A model generated the notes under the pieces. It made no database searches, was not told the DNA's origin, and worked only from the letters and a program-made list of their open reading frames with translations. A DNA stretch of 64,000 nt, taken from positions 24,847,165 to 24,911,164 of the forward strand of contig CM044965.1 of the NCBI GenBank assembly GCA_024516035.1, given 5' to 3'. The translations under genes and the position numbers were made by a program. Source of the DNA: Bactericera cockerelli. Its lineage: Eukaryota > Arthropoda > Insecta > Hemiptera > Triozidae. Positions within the stretch are counted from its first letter, which is position 1; every line of letters starts with the position of its first letter. This document shows positions 11,028 through 21,346 of this stretch, piece after piece.

Positions 11028-11285
11028 GTTGTCAATAATGTCAAAAGCAGCTGTTTGATCCAAGAAGATAGTTGCAACTTTATGATTTTTGTCCACATTA
11101 TGTTTGATGAATGTTATTAATTCCTGGCACGCTGTTGTTGTTGAGTGGCTTTTTCTGTAGCCATGTTGCTCTTTATATATAATGTTATTTTCTTCAATGA
11201 ATTGGTTTAGTCTGTTTGTAAATATTTTCTGTGCTACTTTCAGTGCTACTCGTTCAATGTTTTCAGAAATAAAACTTACCTGATA
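11028..11285 (-). mobile_element. LINE reverse-transcriptase fragment (fingers/palm)
   Basis: On minus it reads VSFISENIERVALKVAQKIF, then FIEENNIIYKEQHGYRKSHS, TTTACQELITFIKHNVDKNH and KVATIFLDQTAAFDIIDN. This is the non-LTR RT segment with the 'QHGFRKGRSTTTA' and 'FLDLSKAFD' motifs; the first catalytic Asp region (FLDQTAAFD) is present. Everything downstream, including YxDD, is missing. It is truncated on both sides. Confidence 0.85.
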
Positions 11286-11289
11286 AATG

Positions 11290-12905
11290 TTGGGGCAGAC
11301 ATAACAACAGAAGGGCCGTGTAACAAATCCAATCCAGTTTGAATCCAAATCCGTTTGGATTCATCCGAAGTTCCATGATGGATGTGCTGGATTTATAATC
11401 CAAATGGTCACAACACGTTCCACATGGATAGGTATATCCGATAATCCAAATAATCCAATTATTGAGATCGAAAATCCAGAATTCCACTCACTTGATAAAT
11501 TGAACAATACTATAAGATTTAGATTAAATTTTAAACAACTTTTTTGGAAGAATTTATGAAATTTTATTGAAACAATTTAAGATTTTTGTAAAAAGAGTAT
11601 TTAATTAGCTGCCTAATTAATCTAATTGTTAATATTAATTCAAGATGTTTGTAGAAAAATCCGATTTATTTAAATCTGTTGTTGATTTTGATTGAAATTC
11701 TTCAAATTCCCAAAAGATTTTGTTTTACATAATTAATTTATTGTTTCTGAGGTTGGTATTTATTTTCTAATTCCATCAAGATTATGGATTTGAAATGGCT
11801 AAATTTTTTTTAAAAACAAGATTTAATTATTGACGATAACTAAAACTATTGTTACTAATAATACTAAACTTTTATGCTATGTAAAGAAAACTTATTCTAT
11901 TTAACTAAAACCTGATCTAATATGTTTAGTAAACTTCATCATTAATTTTATTGAATATTTTGTAGAATTTGTGCTATCTACTATAACAAATTTTAGTCCA
12001 GTTGGACTAAATGCCTGTTTTAAAATGTCTAAACCACGGGTTCGTTAACCATGTAGGGCTGATATTTCAGAAATGCAGACGAAATTTGCCAAACCAAAAT
12101 AAACAAAACACAACTCGTAGTGAACATATACCTTAAATATTGCAATTATTTAACAAAAACTCCCAATATTAAATCTCTCTCTTTTCCTCGGCTAAGAAAA
12201 TTTGTATGGAAAAATCGTTACTCTCTGCCTATTTCCACTTTCAACCAAAAATCTTGTTTGAAAAACCTGATCTGCTCCTGCGAGTGAATTTTGAAGAAGT
12301 AAATTAATTACCTACTTTAATATAAAAAAACACGATTGGTGTTTTAATTACTGATATTCAGCTAATTATTTTTACGTGTTTTTAATTATTAATTAAATAA
12401 TTCACAGGCAAAAAATCACAATAAAACACGGCACTATGTATAAACTCTTTCAAACAAATGAAAATTAGGTGACTGCTATTTTCCGCAAAAAAATCACATG
12501 TCATAAATCCTAGAGTTGTTTTCTATGAATTTGAAAATTCAAATAAGAACACAAAGCAAAAATGATTCACTATTTTTAAATATTCAGGCAAAACAGGACA
12601 AAATTATCAAACAAAAATCTTACAAATTTTTACCGATCTCGTTTTTTCAAAACAATTTCGAAAAAAATACGTTAAAGTAACGCGGTAATCACTACACAAG
12701 TTACAACTCGAAACTGAATGAAAGACTGAAAAAGAAAGGAGAGAGAGAGAGAGAGAGATATCACAACAAAACATTTGAAGATACCGTGCACAAGAGGCGT
12801 TGGATTTTGTCGCGAGATTTTTTATACAGGGTGAATACATTGTATACAGGGTAACACTAACTTGCATTAAAACAGATATTAGAAAGAAGGCTAGAACTAG
12901 ATAAA
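11290..12905. other. Intergenic, nothing coding recognised
   Basis: AT-rich. Around 11,340-11,480 'AATCCAAAT'-type words recur. TACAGGGTGAATACATTGTA and TACAGGGTAAC near 12,823-12,856 resemble transposon end sequences. No gene. Confidence 0.5.
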
Positions 12906-12907
12906 GA

Positions 12908-13065
12908 TTCTTATGTTTCATGGCTGCGAAATAAAAAAGTCTGTGAAACACTCATTTTTTTTTTCTCTTTTTTTTTGAAGTCCAAAAAAATGTGACCTTA
13001 TAATAATATGTTTTGGGCTTACTGCTGGAATAATGGAACTCATTAGTCCTAATCGGGCAGTATGA
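12908..13065 (+). mobile_element. SINE-B tail and SINE-C tail fragments
   Basis: TTCATGGCTGCGAAATAAAA then GTGAAACACTCATTTT (SINE-B 3' end). From about 13,003, GGGCTTACTGCTGGAATAAT and TAATCGGGCAGTAT (SINE-C, plus orientation, 3' end). Confidence 0.7.
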
Positions 13066-13319
13066 AAAAAGTGATATTTTTATTATGTAGGTATTATTAT
13101 ATTTTTAACCTTAATAGAGGTTTCATTTCTTTTAATCTATTCGTACATTTCTGTAATATGTAATACCTATTGTTAAATATAGCTCCCTTTTCTTATTGCC
13201 TGATCCTACATCTATTGTTAAAGGTCTGCTTTCTGATTGTGTCACGCTTTACATTTTATTAAGGAAGTTAAGTAAGGATACAAGCTCTTTGATATTAGGC
13301 AATAGTCAACCCTCATGCA

Positions 13320-13323
13320 CTTC

Positions 13324-13368
<45 letters not shown>

Positions 13369-13449
13369 TCACACACACACACTCACAACTCTCTCTCTCT
13401 CTCACACACACACAACTCTTTCTCTATCTCTCCCTTTCTCTCACACACA

Positions 13450-13482
<33 letters not shown>

Positions 13483-13533
13483 TCACAACTCTCTCTCTCT
13501 CTCACACACACACAAAACACACACACACACAAC

Positions 13534-13578
<45 letters not shown>

Positions 13579-13590
13579 TCTCTCTCTCCT
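13320..13590. repeat. (CT)n/(CA)n compound microsatellite
   Basis: Alternating CT and CA blocks. All frames are open through composition, so no protein is inferred. Confidence 0.95.
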
Positions 13591-13699
13591 TCTCTTCCTT
13601 ACTATACAAAGGTGTCTTTATCCACCCTGACGAAATCCTGAGCAACGGGGTGTCTGCCAGGGCCGGATTCGACAGCAATACAACAGAGCTAGCGATTAA

Positions 13700-13844
13700 G
13701 GGCCAAATTATGAAACAGGATTAAAGGTAAGATAAGCCAGACACGCCCTCAAGTCGGAGTTTCAACCAATCACAGCCTTCTATAGCCCGAGTTGAGGGAC
13801 AGTATGGCTTAACTTAACTTTCATCGTTTTTTATAATTTGGCCC
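13700..13844 (+). mobile_element. M2 MITE (Harbinger-like), 145 bp
   Basis: Inverted ends GGGCCAAATTATGAAA and TTTATAATTTGGCCC, flanked by TAA on both sides. Body includes CACGCCCTCAAGTCGGAGTT and CCAATCACAGC. Relatives at 37,662 and 44,886. Confidence 0.85.
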
Positions 13845-13886
13845 TAAGGTCCAAATTTGAGTTTCGTCCCTTATCCAAGATACCTA

Positions 13887-14100
13887 TAATAATACTCTTT
13901 AGTGGAAGGTAACCACCTGGCGAGGTTAATGCTCAAAGCATTTTCTACCACCTAACCCTTAGAGTCTTACTATTATGTGGTCACAAACTTAGATAAATGA
14001 GGAAAAATTCATGCACTGGGTGGGATTCGAACCAACGGATCCTTACGCTACCTGAATTACCAGACTAGTTCGTTAACCACTTGACTACCAGGTCACTAGG
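13887..14100 (-). mobile_element. SINE-D copy
   Basis: AATACTCTTTAGTGGAAGGT to CCACTTGACTACCAGGT, with TGGGATTCGAACCAACGGAT in the head. Confidence 0.85.
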
Positions 14101-14245
14101 GTCCGCAGTCAGTGGTGGAAAGTGCGAGTGAAGGGATGGTTTCACATTTAACTTATCTCTGTACTCCTAATTTCATTTTAATATAGTGTCGATGTCACAT
14201 TTAATAAGTTTCGATTCTGTCACTAAAGTTAAGCAACCTCCAGCG

Positions 14246-14315
14246 AGGTTATGACTTGATGGGCGAGAAGCGACACCAATGCTCCACATATAGCTGCTGG
14301 GTCAACAATCGTTGT
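14246..14315 (-). mobile_element. SINE-B fragment
   Basis: TGATGGGCGAGAAGCGACAC and GCTGCTGGGTCAACAA match the middle of SINE-B, reversed. Confidence 0.6.
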
Positions 14316-14337
14316 ATTGAACGTATTTTTTAATTTG

Positions 14338-14466
14338 GGGCGGAATTAATAGACAACATCAATAACCTAAGTCGTTGGTAAGTGCCGATTTTCCCTATTT
14401 TACACAGTACGCAATCCGTGACTTAGCGCCACAGAGGTATTACAAAAATGTCTATTAATTCCGCCC
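14338..14466 (+). mobile_element. M1 MITE copy
   Basis: GGGCGGAATTAATAGACAAC to TGTCTATTAATTCCGCCC. The right flank TTA does not match the left clearly. Confidence 0.8.
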
Positions 14467-14769
14467 TTAGTGTCGTTAAAAAAATTCTCAGTCCGCCCCT
14501 GGTTTTCACAGTTGCAACATAATTAATACGCCGTGCGCACAGGCTGGTTGGTTCTAAACTAAAGGTTCCGCTAGAAAAGGGTTCGAACCCCGGTACCACC
14601 TGGAGTCCGCTAATAGCATGAATTATTATTATGAATTGGGTACAATTATATTACATTTTGGAATAAGTACATTAATGGTAAAAAAAGAAGGGTTGCAGGG
14701 ACCAGTGGAGAATATACAACAGGAATGGATTTTACATTTTGGATTTTTTCTTTGAGGAGGGGAAATCTC

Positions 14770-15060
14770 ATGTCTGGCTGGGGGACTATAAACAGGGAGG
14801 AGACCGGTAGTCTGGCTGGGGGACTATAAACAGGGAGGAGACCAGCAGTCTGGCTGGGGGACTATAAACAGGGAGGAGACCAGCAGTCTGGCTGGGGGAC
14901 TATAAACAGGGAGTAGACCAGCATTGGCTTGGTTCTGGGGGCCCTTGTCAATTATTAGCCTCCTTGTAAAGACAGTTGTAGAAGTGCTGAGTCATTCCTC
15001 TACTGTCTGGCTACCATCGTTCACGATGACACCACCCTATGATGATCATGATTAAAGCTC
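14770..15060 (+). mobile_element. Family R element: four 46-bp monomers plus LINE-like 3' end
   Basis: Four tandem GTCTGGCTGGGGGACTATAA monomers, each followed by ACAGGGAG(G/T)AGACC, then CATTGGCTTGGTTCTGGGGG and GCCTCCTTGTAAAGACAGTT. The 3' end CTGGCTACCATCGTTCACGA encodes LATIVHDD-like residues, as does the LINE at 25,926-26,561. Confidence 0.8.
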
Positions 15061-15179
15061 ATGCCGAAAAGTGAAAAAAAACATGAACCACCCGGTATCC
15101 ATGGCTGCCTACCCTAACTAAAACCCGCGGCTCCTCATCAATACTAAAAACCAAACCAAACTCAACATTTTGGATTGTA

Positions 15180-16128
15180 AGTGGGTCATTTTCATTTATC
15201 TTGGGCAATTGGATTTTTTCAAGTCATGAACGTTACCTTTTTCCTAAACAATTTTTAGGCTCAGAAGGCTAAGACAAATACCTTTGAGCAAAAGCTTTCA
15301 TTTAGAATATTTCTAGCAGCTACCTCTTCACACAAAATTACAAAAACTTAACGTACCAGGTAACGTTCATGACGGTAACGTTCATGAGTAACACGCCACT
15401 AAAACAATCTTTTCTCAATAAAAGAATATTCACTTTACAAAAAAAAATATTTGATAGGAAAGAGGACATGCAGAAGAATTAAAGAAATACATTATATATT
15501 AAAGAATCATTACAATTTATTTAAAAAAACCGCGTAACGTTCTTGTCAAAAAAAATTAGACCCACCATTGTCCCTCACTGTACTGCATCCAACATCCAAC
15601 TGACAGGAAATTTCAAAACAAAAACAATGTCATCTGTAAGAAGCAAAATGGCGGCAGCTGCTAGCTTCTCATTCTAAGGGTTTTTCAAAATGGTTTACAT
15701 TTTTTTGGGGGTAACATTCATGACGGAGATTTTTTTTTCTTCGTAGGGACACAACTTTACACGTCTGTAGAATGAGGTGAACATTATTATTTTTATGAAA
15801 ACTAATGGTCACATCCTAAATAAACTGTATTTTTCTCATTTATATTGGATTTTGGTGAAAATAATGGGGAGAAATGCATTTTTTTCTATGAGACACAGTA
15901 AAATCTTAGACTAAGGGACACCTAAAATATCATGAACGTTACTTACATAACTGGCAATTTTGAGTCTCCACATTAGTTTAAAAGACAATTTATTATTGTA
16001 ATTTATAAAAAAAATTGTTTCCTATGTGATCAAATAGATTTTAGTCATATATCCCTATTATTTTCACATTTATTAAAGGAGAAAGGTTGCGGACTTGATA
16101 TGCCCAAGATAAATGAAAATGACCCAAG
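15180..16128. mobile_element. TIR element, 0.95 kb, TA-flanked, no transposase
   Basis: Inverted ends GGGTCATTTTCATTTATCTT and AAGATAAATGAAAATGACCC (25 bp), with TA at 15,178-15,179 and 16,129-16,130. The interior repeats AACGTTCATGA-type words at least five times. Resembles the pogo-like element at 7,569 in architecture. Confidence 0.75.
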
Positions 16129-16274
16129 TAATTAAATGAAAAATAAATAAATATTAAAAAAGTATTCATGTTTGTGTTAATCACAATCATTACTCAAAGT
16201 TGTACTTTGATAAATATGTCCTCCCTTTAGTTTTTTTTTGCATTGGTAGGCATCAAGGCCATTCCATACAGCCA

Positions 16275-16445
16275 AAGGATCTAACTCCCTTTAGTTAGGA
16301 CATTACATAATTATGTAAGTCTGTAAATATTTGTCTATATTTTTTCCCTTTTTATTTTTAATATTGTTTCAATTTTTTCATTTCTTTGTAATCATTATTT
16401 GTATAGTACTTATGTCTATTATCTAATAAAGAATTTAATAAGAAT
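16275..16445 (+). mobile_element. Family T tail
   Basis: CTCCCTTTAGTTAGGACATT, then a T-rich middle and TCTATTATCTAATAAAGAAT. Confidence 0.75.
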
Positions 16446-16675
16446 GAAGCATCGCCACTGATTCATTTCAGTACTTTCATAATGAATTCTCTCATATTTA
16501 CTTTGCTATGCGTCAGTTAGAACAAAAAATAATGTTTGCTTTAATCATAGGAGAGGTGTATCTAAAAATGTTTTGTCTTAGGATAAAAGATATTTAATAT
16601 GTACCTATACAAGGTGTTCACCTTTTTTTTTATAGAAAAATTCAGAATCCATTCTAGGGGACACAAATCAAATGA

Positions 16676-16870
16676 GCGCGCGATTAGCTCAGTGGTTAAG
16701 CACTTGCTTGCCATGTGGAAGGTCCCGGGTTCGATCCCCCGTGCCGACAAAAATTTGTCTTCAAATTTGTATACTACGGGATGAGCAGGCTACAACACAG
16801 ACCACAAGCGTCTACAAGTAGCTCCTGTTTTATGGCTATGCAATAAAAAAAGGCTGTGAAACACTCGTTA
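16676..16870 (+). mobile_element. SINE-B, internally deleted
   Basis: GCGCGCGATTAGCTCAGTGG, CTTGCCATGTGGAAGGTCCC, GGTTCGATCCCCCGTGCC, then jumps from the AATTTG spacer directly to ATACTACGGGATGAGCAGGC. Confidence 0.85.
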
Positions 16871-17545
16871 AAAATTCCCGCGATTTTAGAAAAGAGAGAA
16901 TGCGAAAATAACAAATTTAAAGAATCCTAGTTCTATATAAAATATGTCATATAACCTAACATAAAATTACATTTTCGAAGAATGCCGATATGATCCAAAT
17001 AATAACTCATTTTTGAATGTAAAAAGGAAATAGGTACAAAATTTTAGGTATAAAGTATTTTCTTGGGAAATTTTCTCAATAATCATATCATAATACACAA
17101 TGACATGAGAACAATTTTCACTTATTTTCATCACGTTTCAGTTTATTTTTCAGGTGAAAACTTTTCATTCAAGCTTTTTTTTTTCATTTCTCGAAAAATT
17201 ACCTAAGATTATTTTGGTCTTAGAATATCTCCTGGAGTTTAATTCTGAAATTTTCTATTTATAAAAAACATGGACACCCTGTATATAATTTTAAAAACAA
17301 GTGAGTTTTTACCCGCATGTAACAATTAATTTCCTAAATGTAGCAAACCCTTTTTACACAAACTTCCCCTCGTTAAGGTAAAAGAAAGAGTTTTAAACAA
17401 GAGTTACAATGAAAGGAACAAGTATAGAAAAATGGATACAAAAGAATTTTTGAGACCACAGAAAAACGTAGTTTTTTGATATTTATTTACAGAAGAGACT
17501 TAACAATCAGAGTCGAGTTGTTGAAATACAGTCAAGATAGTTCAA
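16871..17545. other. Unidentified repeat (also at 36,850) in a possible TIR element
   Basis: About 105 bp from TTAAAAATTCCCGCGATTTT recur at 36,850-36,962. A wider element from about 16,607 (TACAAGGTGTTCACC) to 17,285 (GGACACCCTGTATA) has imperfect inverted ends, which would place the SINE-B as an insertion inside it. Not proven. Confidence 0.4.
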
Positions 17546-17547
17546 AG

Positions 17548-17700
17548 CATTTTTTTTTTTTTTAATGGGGTTTAACGTCGCTTTCAACTGCCATGGTCAT
17601 ATCACGACGGGGGTTTTACCCTCCATTCGCAGGAAACTCACAAACCTGCAACTCACATTGACCTCACCCAGCCTGAGTGGGGCCGGGAAAAGCCAGTTTA
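17548..17700 (-). mobile_element. SINE-E, central domain and A tail
   Basis: T-run then GGGGTTTAACGTCGCTTTCA, ACGACGGGGGTTTTACCCTC and CTCACCCAGCCTGAGTGG. The 5S-like head is missing. Confidence 0.8.
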
Positions 17701-17939
17701 TTCAACAAAAAAATCTAAAAGGCCAAAAATGATTTTATTAATATTACATTATTACATTAAACATAGATTATAAATAATATATTTCACTTTTTTCACAAAT
17801 TAACAATCTCTGAAAACAACGATCGTCTCATTTTAACATTTAATTACAATTTTTATGTTGGAATCATTTCGTGATTAAAATTTGTTAACAGATTTTTTTC
17901 ATGGGCACTAGAAATTTTTTATTGCCTGCTGTTAAACAT

Positions 17940-18310
17940 CAGTTCACACTCTATCGTCTGATAGGGAGGGGGAGGGAAGGAGAGAAGAGAAAGAGAAGGA
18001 GAGAGAGAGATTGCAAAAAGAGGGAGATATGAAGATATTTTTAAATTAGAATTATAACTTTATTGGCAATATTTTTCATTATTACCTCTAAAGTTAATTC
18101 TAACTTAACTACCACAAACTAAGTTACCATAAACTTAATCACAAAAAAAACTAAATTCAAACCTAACCTTCTTCCTGACTTTTGAATTTCTCTTTGCTCG
18201 ATTATTTTTCAGAAATAATCATGAAAATAACAATAATAAAAAAACGCTTGCATACGAGTCTGCAACCATTGGGACATTTTCATCTTTACTATTCAAGGTC
18301 TAAAACTTAA
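17940..18310. other. GA-rich tract and AT-rich sequence
   Basis: GA-rich simple sequence at 17,963-18,030; the rest is AT-rich with no recognised feature. Confidence 0.6.
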
Positions 18311-18324
18311 CTGACCAAATTTCG

Positions 18325-18510
18325 TATTGTGCGCATGACACATACTTTTTCTCTTCTCTCTTTTTATAATTTAATATTTCGTTATTGTGCGCATGACACA
18401 TACTTTTTCTCTTCTCTCTTTTTATAATTTAATATTTCGTTACATAATTTCGTTACATAATTTCGTCACATAATTTCGTTACATAATTTCGTTACATAAT
18501 TTTGGTTATG
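18325..18510 (+). repeat. Two nested tandem repeats
   Basis: A ~58-bp unit starting ATTGTGCGCATGACACATAC occurs twice; then about five copies of a 13-bp unit ACATAATTTCGTT. Confidence 0.85.
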
Positions 18511-18764
18511 TGCCAGAGCAAAGACATGAAAATGTCAATAAAAATAATATTAATAGCATTATATAAAAAAAACCTACGGATATAACAATAAATTATGAGG
18601 TCAGGTCAGGCTTTTAAAATACTTAAAGAAGTAGAAGAGGAATCCGAAGAGACCTAACTTAGAATAACTATATTATAAGAATAACACAATATTTTTATCA
18701 ATAAAAGCAATACTGATCAAATTATTAATACATACATACCTATTAGTATCATTTTTGTGCTTCA

Positions 18765-18895
18765 CTTTCGTGATGTCACAACCACTCCAACTCACGCTAA
18801 TTACCATTTGTTTTAAACCAAAATTGGGACTCGAAACATAAACCTCCAGGTTACAAGTCCGCCGCCTTATCGATCAAGTTACTGAGGTCAGTCAT
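18765..18895 (-). mobile_element. SINE-A copy
   Basis: TCGTGATGTCACAACCACTC at the left (tail), CCAGGTTACAAGTCCGCCGC and GATCAAGTTACTGAGGTC at the right (head). Confidence 0.8.
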
Positions 18896-18955
18896 ATTAG
18901 TGTTATGTATTTTAAGAACAACAATAATAATGATGTTAATCCTAATATAGTATAA

Positions 18956-19150
18956 TAATAATATCGCCTTATTTATACTGCCCGAGTAGGACTATTGAGT
19001 CCCATTATTCCAGCAGTAAGTCCAAGACGTATTATTATGTGGTAGAAATCCCAAATGGAAGGATAACTTGTCATGTCCCGGCTGGGTTTCGAACCCGCGA
19101 CCTCTGGAATCTCTGGATTCACAGAGTGCCGCCTTTACCACTGAGCTAAT
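18956..19150 (-). mobile_element. SINE-C copy
   Basis: TAATATCGCCTTATTTATAC to GCCTTTACCACTGAGCTA. B box (minus) GGGTTCGAAACCC. Confidence 0.85.
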
Positions 19151-19446
19151 ATAAGTCCTGTTGGTCATAAAATATTCTTTCATTTCTTGCACGGATACAG
19201 CTTGAATCCTGCTTGTAAAATTCATAGATAGTATCTATTGTTCTCATTGTTCCGGGTCTCGTATGGGGACCCCCCGCTGGGTTTTGATATCGAGGAGAAT
19301 CGAAGTGAGGACCCCAGAGTCCAGTGACCCATTGTACTGAATGATATGCATATTATATCGATTTGAATCCATGCGGAGTTTTTTAGGGGTGGAATTTTTT
19401 TTGGAGGGTGACATGCTGTCTAGAGTTAGGGGTTGGGGCACAGGAA

Positions 19447-19457
19447 GTGTGCGTGTC

Positions 19458-19519
<62 letters not shown>

Positions 19520-19545
19520 TGAGACAGTGAGAGAGAGAGATATAG
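19447..19545. repeat. (GT)n(GA)n microsatellite
   Basis: GTGTGT run followed by GAGAGA run. Confidence 0.9.
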
Positions 19546-19597
19546 ATTTAATTGGGTGTGGAGAAATACTAATTTTCATGATCACAATGAAAGAAAT

Positions 19598-19818
19598 CAT
19601 TCAATGCCAGACTCGATGGCGCGTTGAATGCACCAGTTCTCGTAGGATCACCGAAGTTCAGCAACGTCCAGCGAAGCGAAGACTTCGTGATGCTGGCATT
19701 CCGGCCCAACCCAGGCTGGGTTAGGTGAATGTGGGTAGCAGGTTTGTGAGTTTCCGGCGAATGGAGGATAAAACCCATGATATGACCATGCAGTTGAAAG
19801 CGACGTTAAAACCCCTCC
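19598..19818 (+). mobile_element. SINE-E: 5S rRNA-derived SINE, near full length
   Basis: The head GATGGCGCGTTGAATGCACC, AGTTCTCGTAGGATCACCGA and AGTTCAGCAACGTCCAGCG aligns with the first ~65 nt of animal 5S rRNA (TTGAATACACCGGTTCTCGT and GATCACCGAAGTTAAGCAAC). It is followed by the central domain GGCCCAACCCAGGCTGGGTT and the tail CATGCAGTTGAAAGCGACGT. Confidence 0.85.
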
Positions 19819-20525
19819 AGAAAAATCAGAAGATACAAATTCGTCAAACTTGTTATCATCTCAATTTCGAAAAAAACCCGACCGAAAACATTACTTTCTA
19901 TAACACCTAGGTAAAATGAAGATTTCGTATTGATTATGAAATATTGATTTTATCTATAAGATATGAAGATGGAGGAGCCATTAATTATTTTTTTTTAAAT
20001 CAACAAGATTTCCCGAAAAGTACACTCGTACTTCATGGGAACAAAAAAATGTATACACAAAAGATAAAAAAATAAAGATCAAAAGATCATTATTATTATC
20101 TAAGATGATAACATTTATAAGTAAAAAGTTTAATTCATCTGGACAGCATCTGGTAATGAGCCAAGGATGCTGGCCGCATTGCCCCTCTGTATGTCCAGGG
20201 AAAAAACTTGTCTTATGAAGTTTGGTGTGCGGGTGTCATTAATTATTATATTGTTGATTAATAAATAAATAAGATAAATTATTAGATATATAAATTAATA
20301 AAAAAAAATCGTATTTTGCTACCTATGTACCAATCAATTTTAGACATTTTATAAAACACATTCTGTACCCAACAGCTAAATCAGATTCAATACGGAAACT
20401 CTCCCTGGCTTAGCGTTAATACGAAATTATAGCGTGTGAATCGAGGTGTGTGTTTCACGTTAAGCTGCTGCGCCGAGGAGAGGCCTAACTGAAACTAAAT
20501 AATAATTGAGAAATTAAAATTAACA
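19819..20525. other. Intergenic, nothing recognised
   Basis: AT-rich sequence without recognisable coding potential or repeat. Confidence 0.5.
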
Positions 20526-20527
20526 AA

Positions 20528-20640
20528 CAATTCCCCCGAACACAACATTGAGCTGTCGGGAATCGAACCCGCTACCTCTTCAGTGTAAGAAGGACAAATT
20601 ACTTCACAAATAATTCTCTCGTACCACTGAGATCATATAC
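20528..20640 (-). mobile_element. tRNA-like SINE head fragment
   Basis: ACATTGAGCTGTCGGGAATC and GAACCCGCTACCTCTTCAGT contain a B box on minus (GGTTCGATTCCC). A related piece lies at 26,767-26,813. Confidence 0.5.
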
Positions 20641-20647
20641 CATAGAG

Positions 20648-20820
20648 CAGGGGTGCCCAACCTTTACAGAAGAAGATCTACTATAAAGTCTCAAATAATC
20701 AACGCGATCGTTTAAGGAAGGAGATCTCGGATTTTCACTTGAGTGAGATGCCAGCCATCTCACCTCTCTGGACGTGATCGACCCAAAATCACTCCGCGAT
20801 CGACTGGTTGGGCAGCCCTG
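20648..20820 (+). mobile_element. hAT-like MITE, 173 bp
   Basis: Inverted ends CAGGGGTGCCCAACC and GGTTGGGCAGCCCTG; the interior has GATCTACT and GATCGAC-type words. Flanks CCATAGAG and GTATAGAA are partly matching, as expected for an old 8-bp duplication. Confidence 0.8.
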
Positions 20821-21346
20821 GTATAGAAGATTCAACTGGATGTTCTGATGTGGTACCAACCACTATGAGGAGTATTGAGGAATGTGAGGACTTCAGACTT
20901 CCTTTTCTCTGTTTCAAGCCTAGACCCTTACTCCTTAGGAATTGGCCAATTATAGCTATGCTGATAAAGGGTTTCGATCCTATTAGTTGCATCTTTAAAA
21001 AAAAACTGTTCTCAGACTGATATCACCCTAGTTATGAGCTTTTTGTTGGTGTTCTATGTCTTGGTAAGTATTTGAGAGAATGAATTCCATGAAAATAAAT
21101 AATCTCTTTGAAGGTTCAAAAGTGTTAAAATAATAGTTTATTTATTGTTTAATTTCACATCATTATCAATCACACGTTTTTGCATTTATAATTCTTAGGA
21201 ATCCTGATCACAATAATTATTATAAAATGGCAAAATTTCAGTTTCTGTTTTTAAAAGCTTGATTAAAAAGTCACCATAAAATTAAAATCGTAGTTTTAAG
21301 ATTATTTACTAGACCTAGACTTACCTTTAATTTTGATTTTCATACT

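Noticed and set aside
13196..13641. Open frames rich in Ser, Leu, His and Thr
   Set aside because: Translations of a CT/CA microsatellite with no start context or homology.
19598..19670. 5S rRNA gene
   Set aside because: Only the first ~65 nt match, and they are joined to a SINE core and tail; repeated in several dispersed copies.
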